From: Corynebacterium sp.
GTDB taxonomy: Bacteria > Actinomycetota > Actinomycetes > Mycobacteriales > Mycobacteriaceae
Length of the DNA: 58,952 nucleotides
Direction of reading: 5' to 3'
Assembly (NCBI RefSeq): GCF_030532325.1
Contig: NZ_JAUNLS010000001.1
Location: 151,711 to 210,662 of the forward strand
Shown here: positions 49,645-58,459 of the stretch, one piece after another
How positions within the stretch are numbered: the stretch's first letter is position 1
Layout of the letters: each line of letters begins with the position of its first letter
Translations under genes and position numbers: made by a program
Notes under the pieces: model-generated
What the model was told of the DNA's origin: nothing
The model's database searches: none
What the model saw: only the letters and a program-made list of their open reading frames with translations

Positions 49645-50685
49645 ATGAGATTAGAGACGTTGTGCGCGCTGCTCGGCCAGGTCATGGACCGCCTGGCCGA
49701 GTGCTCAGGCATGAGCGAGGACGAGCTCGTGGCCCTGGGTGCTCCGCGTGACGACGCCACCACCCTCCTCACCCTCAACCACGTCTACTTCGGAGACACG
49801 GCGTTTAGCGGCAAGCAGCGCGCGGCGGTGGCGGCCGCGCGGGAGCGGGGCCACGGGCTGACCACGCTGCAGCTCATCGAGACCTTCGCGGCCAAGGTGC
49901 GCCACCAGCGCGAGGCCTGGGATCTGCGCGTGGAGCTGTGCGGGACCAGCGCCGAGTTGGTGGAGAAGGTGGCCCGCAAGCGCCTGCGGGAGAAGAAGAA
50001 GCCGCGCGAGTACGTCGAGCGGGCCACGCTCACCGAGCACGGCAATGGACTGGCCACGATTCAGGTCACCGCGGATTCCTTGAGGTTGGGCTCGGTGTTC
50101 CGCCGCATCGATCCCGCCCGCCCGGGCGAGAGCTTTTTCGAAGCACTCGGCGGCGAGGTCACCACCCCGCAGATAACCACGATGGCCGTGCTCACGCTGG
50201 AGGATTATGCCTCGCTGGTCGAGCGCGCAGAAGGCGCTGACGGTGTTGGCCCCGACGAGGACATCATCGTGCGCTGTACCAACGGCGCCACCATGACCGG
50301 CGCGCAGCTTGTCGAGCGCACGAGCCTGGAGCTGGGATTCGTGGCGATTGTCAGCCGCGAGCACGGCTCGCTCGACTTCTACCGCACCAGGCGCGTGGCC
50401 TCGCCGAAGCAGCGCATCATGCTCGCGGCGGAGTTCACCTGCTGCGCGTGGAAGGACTGCACGGTGCCACTGGAGAAGTGCCAGATACACCACATCATCC
50501 CCTGGGCCCGCGGCGGGCCCACCAACATCGCCAACCTGGTGCCCTTGTGCCCCTATCACAACGGCGTCAACGATGATTCCACCACGAACCCGCCCCGCCG
50601 GGGCCGGATGATTCGCGTGGGAGGAAGGGCGGCCTGGCAGCCGCCCTACCCGGCGAGCCCGGTGTTCACCAGCCCCTTCAACTAG
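49645..50685 (+). CDS. DUF222/HNH endonuclease-domain protein
   Basis: 346 residues. A charged helical N-terminal region of the DUF222 type (residues 1-250) and a C-terminal HNH domain (about 275-325): CCAWKDCTVPLEKC zinc-type cysteines, then CQIHHIIPWARGGPTNIANL and PLCPYHNGVND, with the expected His, Asn and His. These proteins are multicopy in corynebacteria and associated with mobile or repeat DNA; the target is unknown. ATG at 49645; an upstream in-frame ATG at 49543 overlaps the DnaA-box region and is not favoured. Confidence 0.85.
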   Translation: MRLETLCALLGQVMDRLAECSGMSEDELVALGAPRDDATTLLTLNHVYFGDTAFSGKQRAAVAAARERGHGLTTLQLIETFAAKVRHQREAWDLRVELCGTSAELVEKVARKRLREKKKPREYVERATLTEHGNGLATIQVTADSLRLGSVFRRIDPARPGESFFEALGGEVTTPQITTMAVLTLEDYASLVERAEGADGVGPDEDIIVRCTNGATMTGAQLVERTSLELGFVAIVSREHGSLDFYRTRRVASPKQRIMLAAEFTCCAWKDCTVPLEKCQIHHIIPWARGGPTNIANLVPLCPYHNGVNDDSTTNPPRRGRMIRVGGRAAWQPPYPASPVFTSPFN

Positions 50686-50755
50686 GGATTCCGCCCAGCG
50701 CCCGCACACCCCAGTGCGCGGCGCTACTCGGCGTTGCGCGGCAGGAAGTAGCGTC

Positions 50756-50785
50756 AGCGGTGCTCCAGTTTTAGCGGTGCTCCAG
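50756..50785. repeat. Tandem 13-base direct repeat at the pdxT 3' end
   Basis: AGCGGTGCTCCAG occurs at 50756-50768 and 50773-50785, separated by TTTT. The second copy encodes the last four codons and stop of pdxT; the first is a duplicate just downstream. Confidence 0.8.
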
Positions 50786-51403
50786 CCAGGCGGCGTGCAC
50801 GCGGGCGTCACCGTTTTCTTCCGGGTGGAAGCTCAGCGCCGTGACCCCTCCCTGGCGCACGCCCACAATGAGCTCTGTGCCGTCGGACCCTGCGCCGACC
50901 TCGGCATTATCGGCCGGTACCGTGGCGATGACCTCCACGCCCTCGCCCACCCGGGTAACGATGGGCGCGCGAATAAAGGAGGCCTCCACCGCGATCTCCT
51001 CGGCCGCGCCACCCTGCGTTGCGCCCCAATGCACCGGGACGGTGCGCTCCTCCGAGAAGCGCTGGTTGCCAAAGGCGTTGCGACGCACGGTGACGTCGAG
51101 CACGCCCAGCGTGTGCTGCCCCGGCGCGGGATTGTCCAGCTCGCGCGCGGCATAGATGAGCCCCGCGCAAGTGGCGAGGGTAGGCAGGCCCTCCTCGATG
51201 GCGGCACGCAGCGGCTGCGCCAGCTCGAAGGCGCGGGCCAGCTTGTCGATGGTCGTCGACTCCCCACCCGGCAACACAATCCCGTCGAGGCCCTCGAGAT
51301 CCCGCGGCAGGCGCACGCGGCGCACCTCAGCACCGAGCGACTCGAGAATCGCCAGGTGCTCCTCGACGCCGCCCTGCAGCGAGAGCACTCCGATACGTGG
51401 CAC
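50771..51403 (-). CDS. pdxT: Pyridoxal 5'-phosphate synthase glutaminase subunit
   Basis: 210 residues, class I glutamine amidotransferase. IGVLSLQGGVEEH at the N terminus, LPGGESTT near 49, catalytic Cys in TLATCAGLIYAA near 83, and His-Glu in SFHPEENGD near 193. It supplies ammonia to PdxS. GTG at 51403 starts four bases after the pdxS stop. Confidence 0.93.
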   Translation of the reverse strand: MPRIGVLSLQGGVEEHLAILESLGAEVRRVRLPRDLEGLDGIVLPGGESTTIDKLARAFELAQPLRAAIEEGLPTLATCAGLIYAARELDNPAPGQHTLGVLDVTVRRNAFGNQRFSEERTVPVHWGATQGGAAEEIAVEASFIRAPIVTRVGEGVEVIATVPADNAEVGAGSDGTELIVGVRQGGVTALSFHPEENGDARVHAAWLEHR

Positions 51404-51407
51404 CGGA

Positions 51408-52310
51408 TTACCAGCCACGTTCTGCCAGGCGGTGCGGGGCGGGGACGTCGGAGACGTTGATGCCCACCATGGCTTCACCCAGGCCACGGCTGATGCGGGC
51501 CAGCTCCGCGGGCTGGTCATAGAGGGTGGCGGCCTTGACAATCGCCGCCGCGCGCTTGGCCGGCTCGCCGGACTTGAAAATGCCCGAGCCCACGAACACG
51601 CCTTCGGCGCCCATCTGGCGGACGAGGGCGGCGTCGGCAGGCGTGGCCACGCCACCGGCCACAAAGAGCACCACCGGCAGCTTGCCGGTCTCAGCCACCT
51701 CCGCCACGAGGTCGTAGGGAGCCTGCAGCTCCTTGGCAGCCACGTAGAGCTCGTCGCGGTCCAGGTTGCGCAGGCGGGCAATCTCCCCGCGGATGGTGCG
51801 CAGGTGCTTGACGGCCTCGGAGACGTCGCCCGTGCCGGCCTCGCCCTTGGAACGGATCATCGCCGCACCCTCGGTGATGCGGCGCAGGGCCTCGCCCAGG
51901 TTGGTAGCGCCGCAGACGAACGGCACCTCGAAGTCCCACTTGTTGATGTGGTTGACGTAGTCCGCGGGGCTCAGCACCTCGGACTCGTCGATGAAGTCCA
52001 CGCCCAGCTCCGCCAGGATCTGTGCCTCGACGAAGTGGCCGATGCGGGACTTGGCCATGACGGGGATGGAGACGGCGTTGACAATGCCCTCGATGAGGTC
52101 CGGGTCCGACATGCGGGCCACCCCGCCCTGGGCGCGGATGTCAGCCGGCACGCGCTCGAGCGCCATGACGGCGGCAGCGCCGGCGTCCTCGGCGATGCGT
52201 GCCTGTTCCGGGGTGACGACGTCCATGATGACGCCGCCCTTGAGCATGTCTGCGAGTCCTCGCTTGACGCGCGTTGTGGCGCGCCCCTGGTTGTTCGTGT
52301 TCTCAGTCAT
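51408..52310 (-). CDS. pdxS: Pyridoxal 5'-phosphate synthase subunit
   Basis: 300 residues, a highly conserved (beta/alpha)8 barrel. [18 protein letters not shown] near 14-31 and [10 protein letters not shown] with the substrate Lys87. It builds PLP from ribose 5-phosphate, glyceraldehyde 3-phosphate and ammonia. ATG at 52310; divergent from pdxR across 81 bases. Confidence 0.97.
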   Translation of the reverse strand: MTENTNNQGRATTRVKRGLADMLKGGVIMDVVTPEQARIAEDAGAAAVMALERVPADIRAQGGVARMSDPDLIEGIVNAVSIPVMAKSRIGHFVEAQILAELGVDFIDESEVLSPADYVNHINKWDFEVPFVCGATNLGEALRRITEGAAMIRSKGEAGTGDVSEAVKHLRTIRGEIARLRNLDRDELYVAAKELQAPYDLVAEVAETGKLPVVLFVAGGVATPADAALVRQMGAEGVFVGSGIFKSGEPAKRAAAIVKAATLYDQPAELARISRGLGEAMVGINVSDVPAPHRLAERGW

Positions 52311-52333
52311 GCATCACATCTTGACCCCAAGAA

Positions 52334-52383
52334 TTGGACTAAGACAAGAGCCATTTCCCGCGTGTTGGATTGGACCACTTAGA
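52334..52383. promoter_or_regulatory. Repeated PdxR-type motifs between pdxS and pdxR
   Basis: TTGGACTAAGA at 52334-52344 and TTGGACCACTTAGA at 52370-52383. Read on the other strand the latter is TCTAAGTGGTCCAA, close to the AAAGTGGWCTA-type site reported for Corynebacterium PdxR. The TTAGACT at its end also serves as a -10 for pdxR. Confidence 0.5.
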
Positions 52384-52391
52384 CTGGGGTG

Positions 52392-53702
52392 ATGAACATT
52401 CTCCTCGAGCCCGCCGATACCCGGGCCCTGCCGGTGCAGATTGCCGAGGCCATCCGGCAGCAGATCCACACCGGCTTCCTCCTGCCCGGCGAGCCGCTGC
52501 CCTCGACCCGCAGCCTAGCCTCTGAACTGGGCGTTTCCCGCGGCAGCGTGGTCACCGCCTACGAGCAGCTGGACGGCGAGGGCTACCTGGTTTCGCAGGT
52601 CGGCTCCGGCACCGTGGTCAACCCCCGGCTGCCCCACAGCTTCGCACCCGCCCCGCCTGTCGAGGCCCCCGCCCCGCCCCAGCCGCAGCTGCTCGAACTC
52701 ACCCCCGGACTGCCCGATACCGGGGGGATCATCACCCCCGAATGGCGGGCGGCGTGGCGCGCGGCAGTCTCGGCGCCAGACGGGGACCTGCCGGCGGAGA
52801 TCACCCACCACCTGCGGCACATGCGGGGGCTGCGGGTGGCGGCCTCACACATCCGCGTCACCGCTGGCGCGCGCGATGGCTTAAGCGTGCTGCTGCGCGC
52901 GCTCTCCGGCGGCGGGAGTCTGCGGGTGGGCGTGGAATCGCCGGGCTACCCCAGCTTGCGGCGCGTGCCGGAGACCTTGGGGCACACGCTTGTCGACGTC
53001 CCCACCGACGCCCACGGCGTCACCGTCCCCCGCGTACCGCTGGACGTGCTCATCGTGACCCCGAGCCACCAGTACCCCTACGGGGCCTCGCTGCCCGCAG
53101 AGCGCCGGGCCGAGCTAGTGGAGTGGGCGCGCAGCAATGACGCGCTGCTCATCGAGGATGACTTCGATTCCGAGCTGCGCTACGTGGGCCAGCCGCTGCC
53201 GGCGTTGAGTTCGCTCGCGCCGGAGCACACGGTGCTGCTGGGCACGTTCTCGACGGTGATCTCCCCCGACATCGCCTGCGGCTTTGTGGTGCTTCCCGCG
53301 CGCCTGCACGCGGCGGTGGACGCCGTGCGGGAGGTCTTTGGCCAGCCGGTGGGCGCCATCCCGCAGACCGCGATTGCAAACTACCTGGCCAGCGGCGCCC
53401 TGCGGCGGCACACGGCCAAGATGCGGCGGACCTACAAGCGCCGGCGCAACCTGGTGGCGCACACGCTCGGTGAGCTGGAGGGCGCGCGCCTGCTGCCCAT
53501 CAACGGCGGGCTGCACGCGGTGCTCTTGTGCGATACCTCCCTCGTGGAGCGCGCCGCCGCCCACGGCGTGCGGCTGACCCCACTGCGCGATTACTGGGGC
53601 GGCGTGGACGCCGAGGACGGCGTGGTGCTGGGCTTTGGCCACCTCAGCGACGTGGACCTGGCCACCAGCCTCGGCATCATCGCCCACCTAGTGGGAGGCT
53701 GA
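52392..53702 (+). CDS. pdxR: MocR-family (GntR plus aminotransferase) regulator of vitamin B6 synthesis
   Basis: 436 residues. N-terminal GntR winged helix (residues 10-75; PLPSTRSLASELGVSRGSVVTAYEQL) fused to a fold type I aminotransferase-like domain (about 100-430) with the PLP-Lys region and YPYGASLPAERRAELVEWA. It is the expected PLP-sensing activator of pdxST. ATG 52392 follows the TTAGACT -10 by only a few bases, so the transcript is probably leaderless. Its 3' end overlaps the convergent slipin gene by 15 bases. Confidence 0.9.
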   Translation: MNILLEPADTRALPVQIAEAIRQQIHTGFLLPGEPLPSTRSLASELGVSRGSVVTAYEQLDGEGYLVSQVGSGTVVNPRLPHSFAPAPPVEAPAPPQPQLLELTPGLPDTGGIITPEWRAAWRAAVSAPDGDLPAEITHHLRHMRGLRVAASHIRVTAGARDGLSVLLRALSGGGSLRVGVESPGYPSLRRVPETLGHTLVDVPTDAHGVTVPRVPLDVLIVTPSHQYPYGASLPAERRAELVEWARSNDALLIEDDFDSELRYVGQPLPALSSLAPEHTVLLGTFSTVISPDIACGFVVLPARLHAAVDAVREVFGQPVGAIPQTAIANYLASGALRRHTAKMRRTYKRRRNLVAHTLGELEGARLLPINGGLHAVLLCDTSLVERAAAHGVRLTPLRDYWGGVDAEDGVVLGFGHLSDVDLATSLGIIAHLVGG

Positions 53703-54539
53703 GTCCTCCTGGCTGGTCTGCCCGCCGACGAGTTTGGAGAAGTTCTGATTGAAATCCTGGAAGCCCTTGGAGAAGGACCCGAGGTTCTCCATGAACCCAC
53801 CCATGATGTCCATGGGCAGCGGGAAGACAATCGTGGAATTCTGGTCCGCGCCCAGCTCCAAGACAGTCTGCATGTAGCGCAGCTGCAGCGCCGCCGGAGC
53901 CTTGGCCAGCTCCTCGGCCGCCTCGCGCAGCTCGTGGGAGGACTGCAGCTCGCCGTGCGCCGAGATCACCTTGGCGCGGCGCTCACGCTCGGCTTCCGCC
54001 TCGCGGGCGAGGGCGCGCTGCATCATCTCCGGGATCTCCACGTCCTTAATCTCCACGATCCGGGTGATGACTCCCCAGCGCTCCGTCTGCCCGTTGATGA
54101 TCTTGGCCAAATCCTCGTTGAGCTCCTCGCGGTGCGCGAGCAGGTCATCCAGGCTCGCCCGGCCCAGCAGCGAGCGCAGTGTGGTCTGCGCAATCTGGGA
54201 GGTGGCCACCGCGTAGTTTTCCACCTGGACCACGGCTTTCTCCGAGTCGATGACCTCGAACATCACCACCGCGTTAACGCGCACGGACACGTTGTCCTTG
54301 GTGATGATCTCCTGCGGCGGAATCGTCAGCGTCACCACGCGCAAGTCCACCTTCTGCAACTTGTCCACGCCCGGCCACAGGAAGTGCAGCCCCGGTTGCA
54401 GCAGCGGGCGCAGGTGACCAAAGCGGAAGGTCACGCCGCGCTCGTACTGCTTAATCACCTTGAGCGAGTAGGACAAAAAGACGCCGATGAGCGCAATGAT
54501 GATGCCAATGACGATTGGCCAAAACACAGGTGCGGACAC
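53688..54539 (-). CDS. Slipin (SPFH/stomatin-like membrane protein)
   Basis: 283 residues. One N-terminal membrane helix (residues 6-26), then an SPFH domain (VIKQYERGVTFRFGHL, LTIPPQEIITKDNVSVRVNAVV) and a charged coiled-coil region (RALAREAEAERERRAKVI). Such proteins scaffold membrane microdomains. Starts at GTG 54539, directly after the stop of the upstream gene. Third gene of the norB operon. Confidence 0.88.
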   Translation of the reverse strand: MSAPVFWPIVIGIIIALIGVFLSYSLKVIKQYERGVTFRFGHLRPLLQPGLHFLWPGVDKLQKVDLRVVTLTIPPQEIITKDNVSVRVNAVVMFEVIDSEKAVVQVENYAVATSQIAQTTLRSLLGRASLDDLLAHREELNEDLAKIINGQTERWGVITRIVEIKDVEIPEMMQRALAREAEAERERRAKVISAHGELQSSHELREAAEELAKAPAALQLRYMQTVLELGADQNSTIVFPLPMDIMGGFMENLGSFSKGFQDFNQNFSKLVGGQTSQEDSASH

Positions 54540-55181
54540 TTACTTTCCTTCCATCGACTGGCGCACCGAACGGTAGCGCGTTGACTTTCCATACTTCGAG
54601 CCGTAGCGGTCCACCTGCGCCGCCAACTCAGCCTCTCGGTTTGTCATCTCGGGAACCACGATCTTCGGCGCGTTCGAGGGCGTATTCCACAGATGCCGCG
54701 CCAGCGGGTAGACCCCACAGCCGGTGATGAGCAAGATGGTGGCGGCGGTGAGGAGGGCGTCGGCAAGCGAGTGGTTGTGTATCAGCGAGGCCAGCGGCAG
54801 CAGATAGCCCATCGCGGCCACCGCCAGGGCGATGCCACGGTGGAAGCGCCCCGAGTCCGAGTGGGGCCACGGATCCAGCTGGCGGGTGACCTCGCGGCCA
54901 TGGTGGGAGACCGTGCACTGCTGCTTCACCGGGCAGGTGTTGCACACCGTGGGATTGGCCCGGTAGCGCATGACGCGGTTTTCCGGATCAAAACTCGACG
55001 GCCACAGCCACTGGTCTTCCGGGCATTGCCAGGCGTCGTGCTCTTCGAGGTAGCGGAAGGTACCTGACTGGTTAGCCATGGTGCGGTTCGCTGTCTGCTT
55101 GGCCATGACGTCGAATGCCCAGGCCACCACGAGCAGGAACAGGCCGTAGCAGGTGGCCAGCATGGTCAACATACTCGGCAT
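54540..55181 (-). CDS. Membrane protein with a cysteine-containing loop, norB operon
   Basis: 213 residues, family not recognised. An N-terminal helix (TMLATCYGLFLLVVAWAFDV), a soluble region with Cys in AWQCPEDQW and a cluster PTVCNTCPVKQQC near 80-92, two further helices (about 118-160), and a basic C terminus. The ATG overlaps the norB stop (TAATG). The CxxCxxxxxC cluster could bind a metal or an iron-sulfur centre; that is inference. Confidence 0.75.
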   Translation of the reverse strand: MPSMLTMLATCYGLFLLVVAWAFDVMAKQTANRTMANQSGTFRYLEEHDAWQCPEDQWLWPSSFDPENRVMRYRANPTVCNTCPVKQQCTVSHHGREVTRQLDPWPHSDSGRFHRGIALAVAAMGYLLPLASLIHNHSLADALLTAATILLITGCGVYPLARHLWNTPSNAPKIVVPEMTNREAELAAQVDRYGSKYGKSTRYRSVRQSMEGK

Positions 55182-57748
55182 TAGTCGTCCTTCTTGTCGG
55201 AGCGATAGGTGCCGCCCCACCTGGTTCGCGTCTCGAATTGCGGGGTGGTCTCCCCGGCGGAGTCGCCGCGGCCGGCGTCGGGATCCTGCTCCTCCACGAA
55301 GGCACCGCGCTCGTCGATGTAGCCATACCGGCGCCCCGAGGTGTGCATGCGCTTGTCGACGCGCCCCTTTCCACCCGAGACCAATCCCACCGAGGAGCCC
55401 ACGGGGATTTCACCGGCGTGGTCGTCCTCGTCGGGGGCGATGATGCTAAACAACGGGTTGGTGGGGTGCTCGTCGACGGTGGGGATGTGTTTGTTGTAGA
55501 GCACTCCGCGCAGGGCCATCCACAGGAAGGGGATGATGCCGGCGAGGAAGAGGACGTCGCCAGGCATGCGCAGCCACTCCATGACGAAGTTGCCGGGCTG
55601 GGTGATGTAGCCCAGGGAGCGGGCTTCGACGTAGCCGGTGGCCACGGATTCGTAGAGCTGCATGATGCCCAGCGGTAGCAGCGAGATGACCACCATCCAC
55701 AGCAGGCCAATGTTTTGCAGCCAGAAGGCCCAGGCCATGGCCTTATCGGACCACTTTTCTTGGGGGATGAGGTAGCGCAGCGCAAAGACCGACAGGCCGA
55801 CGGCCAGGAAGCCGTAGACGCCCATCATGGCGCCGTGGGCGTGGTTGGCGGTCAGGGCCGTGCCGATTTCGTAGTAGGAGACGATGGGCAGGTTGACCAG
55901 GAAGCCAAAGATGCCCGCACCCAGGAAGTTCCAGAAGCCCACAGCCACGAGGAACATGACCGCCCAGCGGTGCGGGAAGGGGCGCTCGCCCGAGGCGCGC
56001 TGGCGCGAGCCCAGCTGCATGAAGGTCCAGGCCTCCACGGTGAGCAGGGTCAGCGGCACGACCTCGGCGGCAGAGAAGAACGCGCCCAGGGCCATGTGCT
56101 CCACCGGCGTGCCGGAGAAGTACAGGTGGTGCATGGTGCCGAGGACACCGCCTGTGGAATAGAGGATGATATCCAGGAAGATGATTCCCAGGGCGATCTT
56201 TTCACGGATAACGCCCAGCAGCACAAAGACGTAGGCCACCATAACGGTGGTGAAGAGCTCCAGGAAGTCCTCTACCCACAGATGCACCACCCAGAAGCGC
56301 CAGAACTCGGCCACCGAAATGTGCGTCTCGGAGCCCGCGAGGTTACCCACGGCATAGAAGGCCGGGATGGCGATACCTGCGTAGAAGAACATCCACGGCA
56401 TATTGGACTTGTGCTCGTTCTTCAGGCGCCCGCGCAGCTGGCGGAAGATGATGCCGATCCACACAAACATGCCCACGGTGAGCAGAATTTGGAAGAAGCG
56501 CGGCAGGTCCAGGAACTCCCACTGCTGGGAGAAGAGGGTGCCTTCCTTGATGTAGCCCATGGTGGACAGCCACTCGAAGGCCATGGAGCCAAAGACCACG
56601 AAGGCGATGGCGCCGAGGAGGAACCACACGAGCCAGTGCTGGCCCTTGGGCTCCTTCTTGCCCACGAAGGAGGCGAGGAAAATACCGGCCGCCAGCAGGC
56701 CGCCCGCGGTCCACAGCAGGGAGAGCTGGAGGTGCCAGGTACGCGAGACGTTGTAGGGCAGGATCTCCTGCAAGGGGATGCCAAAGAAGCCGGTGAGCTC
56801 GGTGCGATAGTGCTCGCTGGCCGCGCCCAGCAGCGCCTGGATGAGGAAGAGCAAGGCGATGACGAGGACGAACCACGCGACGACCTTCTGGGACTTGGTC
56901 AGGCCCACCTCGCCGGGCTGGGTGAAGTCAAGGTTCGGAGCCTCCTCGGAGTGCCAGCCAATGGACTTGGACCAGCGCCCATAGATGGCAAAAATCAGGC
57001 CGGTGCCGCCGATGAGTGCGATGAGAGAGAGCACCGACCACACCACGAGATCCGCGGTGGGGCCGTTGTCCACGCGCGGCTCTGCGGGCCAGTTGTTGGT
57101 GTAGGAGTAGTCGTGCCCAGGGCGCTCGGCCGCCGAGGCCCAGGCAGTCCAGCCAAAGAAGCCGACGAGGTTGTTGATCTCCTTTTCGTCGGTGATGAAG
57201 TTCGAGGGCAAGCCGTACTGGTTGGAGTCCTCCCCAAAGTACGCGGCGTAGTGATCCTTGATGGCCTCGAAGGCGGAAATCTGGTTATCGGTCCACTCCA
57301 GCACGCCGCTTTCGGTGTCGTAGCGGTTGGTGCGGAACTCCTCGACGACGGCTTCTTCTGGGGTGGCGTGGGGATCCACGACGTCGGGAAGCCCGTGTTC
57401 TTGGTTCTGCTCGCGGGCGTGGTCGAGGGAAAGCCTCAGGTACTCGGCGGTGTAATCGGGGCCGAGGTACGCGCCGTGGCCCAGCACGGATCCATATTGC
57501 TGCAGGCCGCGCGCCTGGTAGAGAGCCTGACCATTGCGGATTTCATCTTTGGTCAGAATCGTCTCACCGGTGGATTGGGAGACGATCTTCTCGGGCAGCG
57601 GCATCGACGCCGTGTACGTGCGATACGCCAAGAAGCCCATGACGAGGAAGCCGAAAATCATGACGAGCGCAACGCCTTGCACCCAGACGTTGCTCAGTGT
57701 GAGCACCGGTTTTGAGCGATCCGGCGCTCCCGCAGGAGAGGTGGCCAT
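55181..57748 (-). CDS. norB: Quinol-dependent nitric oxide reductase (qNOR)
   Basis: 855 residues. An N-terminal extension with one helix and a cytochrome c-like fold without heme sites, then a twelve-helix heme-copper oxidase-type core. Likely heme and FeB ligands lie in RTWHLQLSLLW, WVVHLWVEDFLE (His and Glu), TMHHLYFSGTP (His pair) and TANHAHGAMMG. It reduces NO to N2O using quinol, giving nitrosative-stress defence. The ATG at 57748 is chosen because AAAAGGAA lies eight bases before it; an in-frame GTG at 57766 would overlap that site. First gene of a three-gene operon. Confidence 0.93.
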   Translation of the reverse strand: MATSPAGAPDRSKPVLTLSNVWVQGVALVMIFGFLVMGFLAYRTYTASMPLPEKIVSQSTGETILTKDEIRNGQALYQARGLQQYGSVLGHGAYLGPDYTAEYLRLSLDHAREQNQEHGLPDVVDPHATPEEAVVEEFRTNRYDTESGVLEWTDNQISAFEAIKDHYAAYFGEDSNQYGLPSNFITDEKEINNLVGFFGWTAWASAAERPGHDYSYTNNWPAEPRVDNGPTADLVVWSVLSLIALIGGTGLIFAIYGRWSKSIGWHSEEAPNLDFTQPGEVGLTKSQKVVAWFVLVIALLFLIQALLGAASEHYRTELTGFFGIPLQEILPYNVSRTWHLQLSLLWTAGGLLAAGIFLASFVGKKEPKGQHWLVWFLLGAIAFVVFGSMAFEWLSTMGYIKEGTLFSQQWEFLDLPRFFQILLTVGMFVWIGIIFRQLRGRLKNEHKSNMPWMFFYAGIAIPAFYAVGNLAGSETHISVAEFWRFWVVHLWVEDFLELFTTVMVAYVFVLLGVIREKIALGIIFLDIILYSTGGVLGTMHHLYFSGTPVEHMALGAFFSAAEVVPLTLLTVEAWTFMQLGSRQRASGERPFPHRWAVMFLVAVGFWNFLGAGIFGFLVNLPIVSYYEIGTALTANHAHGAMMGVYGFLAVGLSVFALRYLIPQEKWSDKAMAWAFWLQNIGLLWMVVISLLPLGIMQLYESVATGYVEARSLGYITQPGNFVMEWLRMPGDVLFLAGIIPFLWMALRGVLYNKHIPTVDEHPTNPLFSIIAPDEDDHAGEIPVGSSVGLVSGGKGRVDKRMHTSGRRYGYIDERGAFVEEQDPDAGRGDSAGETTPQFETRTRWGGTYRSDKKDD

Positions 57749-57969
57749 AGGTTGATTCCTTTTCACGATATAGAGACCGGGACCACCTCATTATGTACGG
57801 CTCGAGGCGTCTTAAATAGAGCCTCCACTGCGCCTCACCCCCACCGGGTGTGACAGTTCGCGGGCCACACGGCGCCGTTTCCACACCGCTTGGCCCATTT
57901 TTCACCCCGCGCGCGCCAATCTCACCCCCGACTCTTGTTTACCCCCGGTTTTTCCGTAACAATTAAGCC

Positions 57970-58164
57970 ATGACTTTCGCAGAACACACCAAGCGCAATT
58001 GGCTCATCACTTTGTTCGCGGCGATCTTCCTCGCGGCGATCACGTCGATGATCTTCCTCAACGACCCACACGCGACCATCGTCGTCGCCATGGTTTTCAT
58101 CGCCTCGGCCCTCATCCTCTTCGGCGTCATCCTCGGCGGCTGGTACCTGCTGCGCAAGAAGTAG
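57970..58164 (+). CDS. Small membrane protein, two helices
   Basis: 64 residues, with two hydrophobic helices (WLITLFAAIFLAAITSMIFL and IVVAMVFIASALILFGVILG) and ending LLRKK. Divergent from norB across 221 bases. Function unknown. Confidence 0.7.
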   Translation: MTFAEHTKRNWLITLFAAIFLAAITSMIFLNDPHATIVVAMVFIASALILFGVILGGWYLLRKK

Positions 58165-58257
58165 CGCGGCCCGGGATCTTTCGTGGCCCGCAAGCTTTCG
58201 CGGCTCGGGAACTTTCGTCCCCTTGGCCAGCCCGCCGCGGGCATTTAGTCTCGAGGC

Positions 58258-58419
58258 ATGGCAATCACGGAAGCACTCATTATCATCGCGGTTCTACTGG
58301 TCTCGTTTCTCCCGCTCATCGCCATTATGGCGTGGCTGTTCATGCTCACCAAGCGGCTCAATGAGATCAAGCGCGGTCTCCACAACGCCGGACTGCTGCC
58401 GCCGGATGCCCCGCGCTAA
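58258..58419 (+). CDS. Small single-helix membrane protein
   Basis: 53 residues from ATG 58258 to TAA at 58417-58419. A long N-terminal membrane helix (ITEALIIIAVLLVSFLPLIA and on to MAWLFML), then a polar tail with KRLNEIKRGL. GAGG lies just before the start. Same strand as the preceding small gene; no function recognised. Confidence 0.6.
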   Translation: MAITEALIIIAVLLVSFLPLIAIMAWLFMLTKRLNEIKRGLHNAGLLPPDAPR

Positions 58420-58459
58420 AGCCATCGCGCCGCCTAGCCCAGGCGCCCAATTCAGGTGC

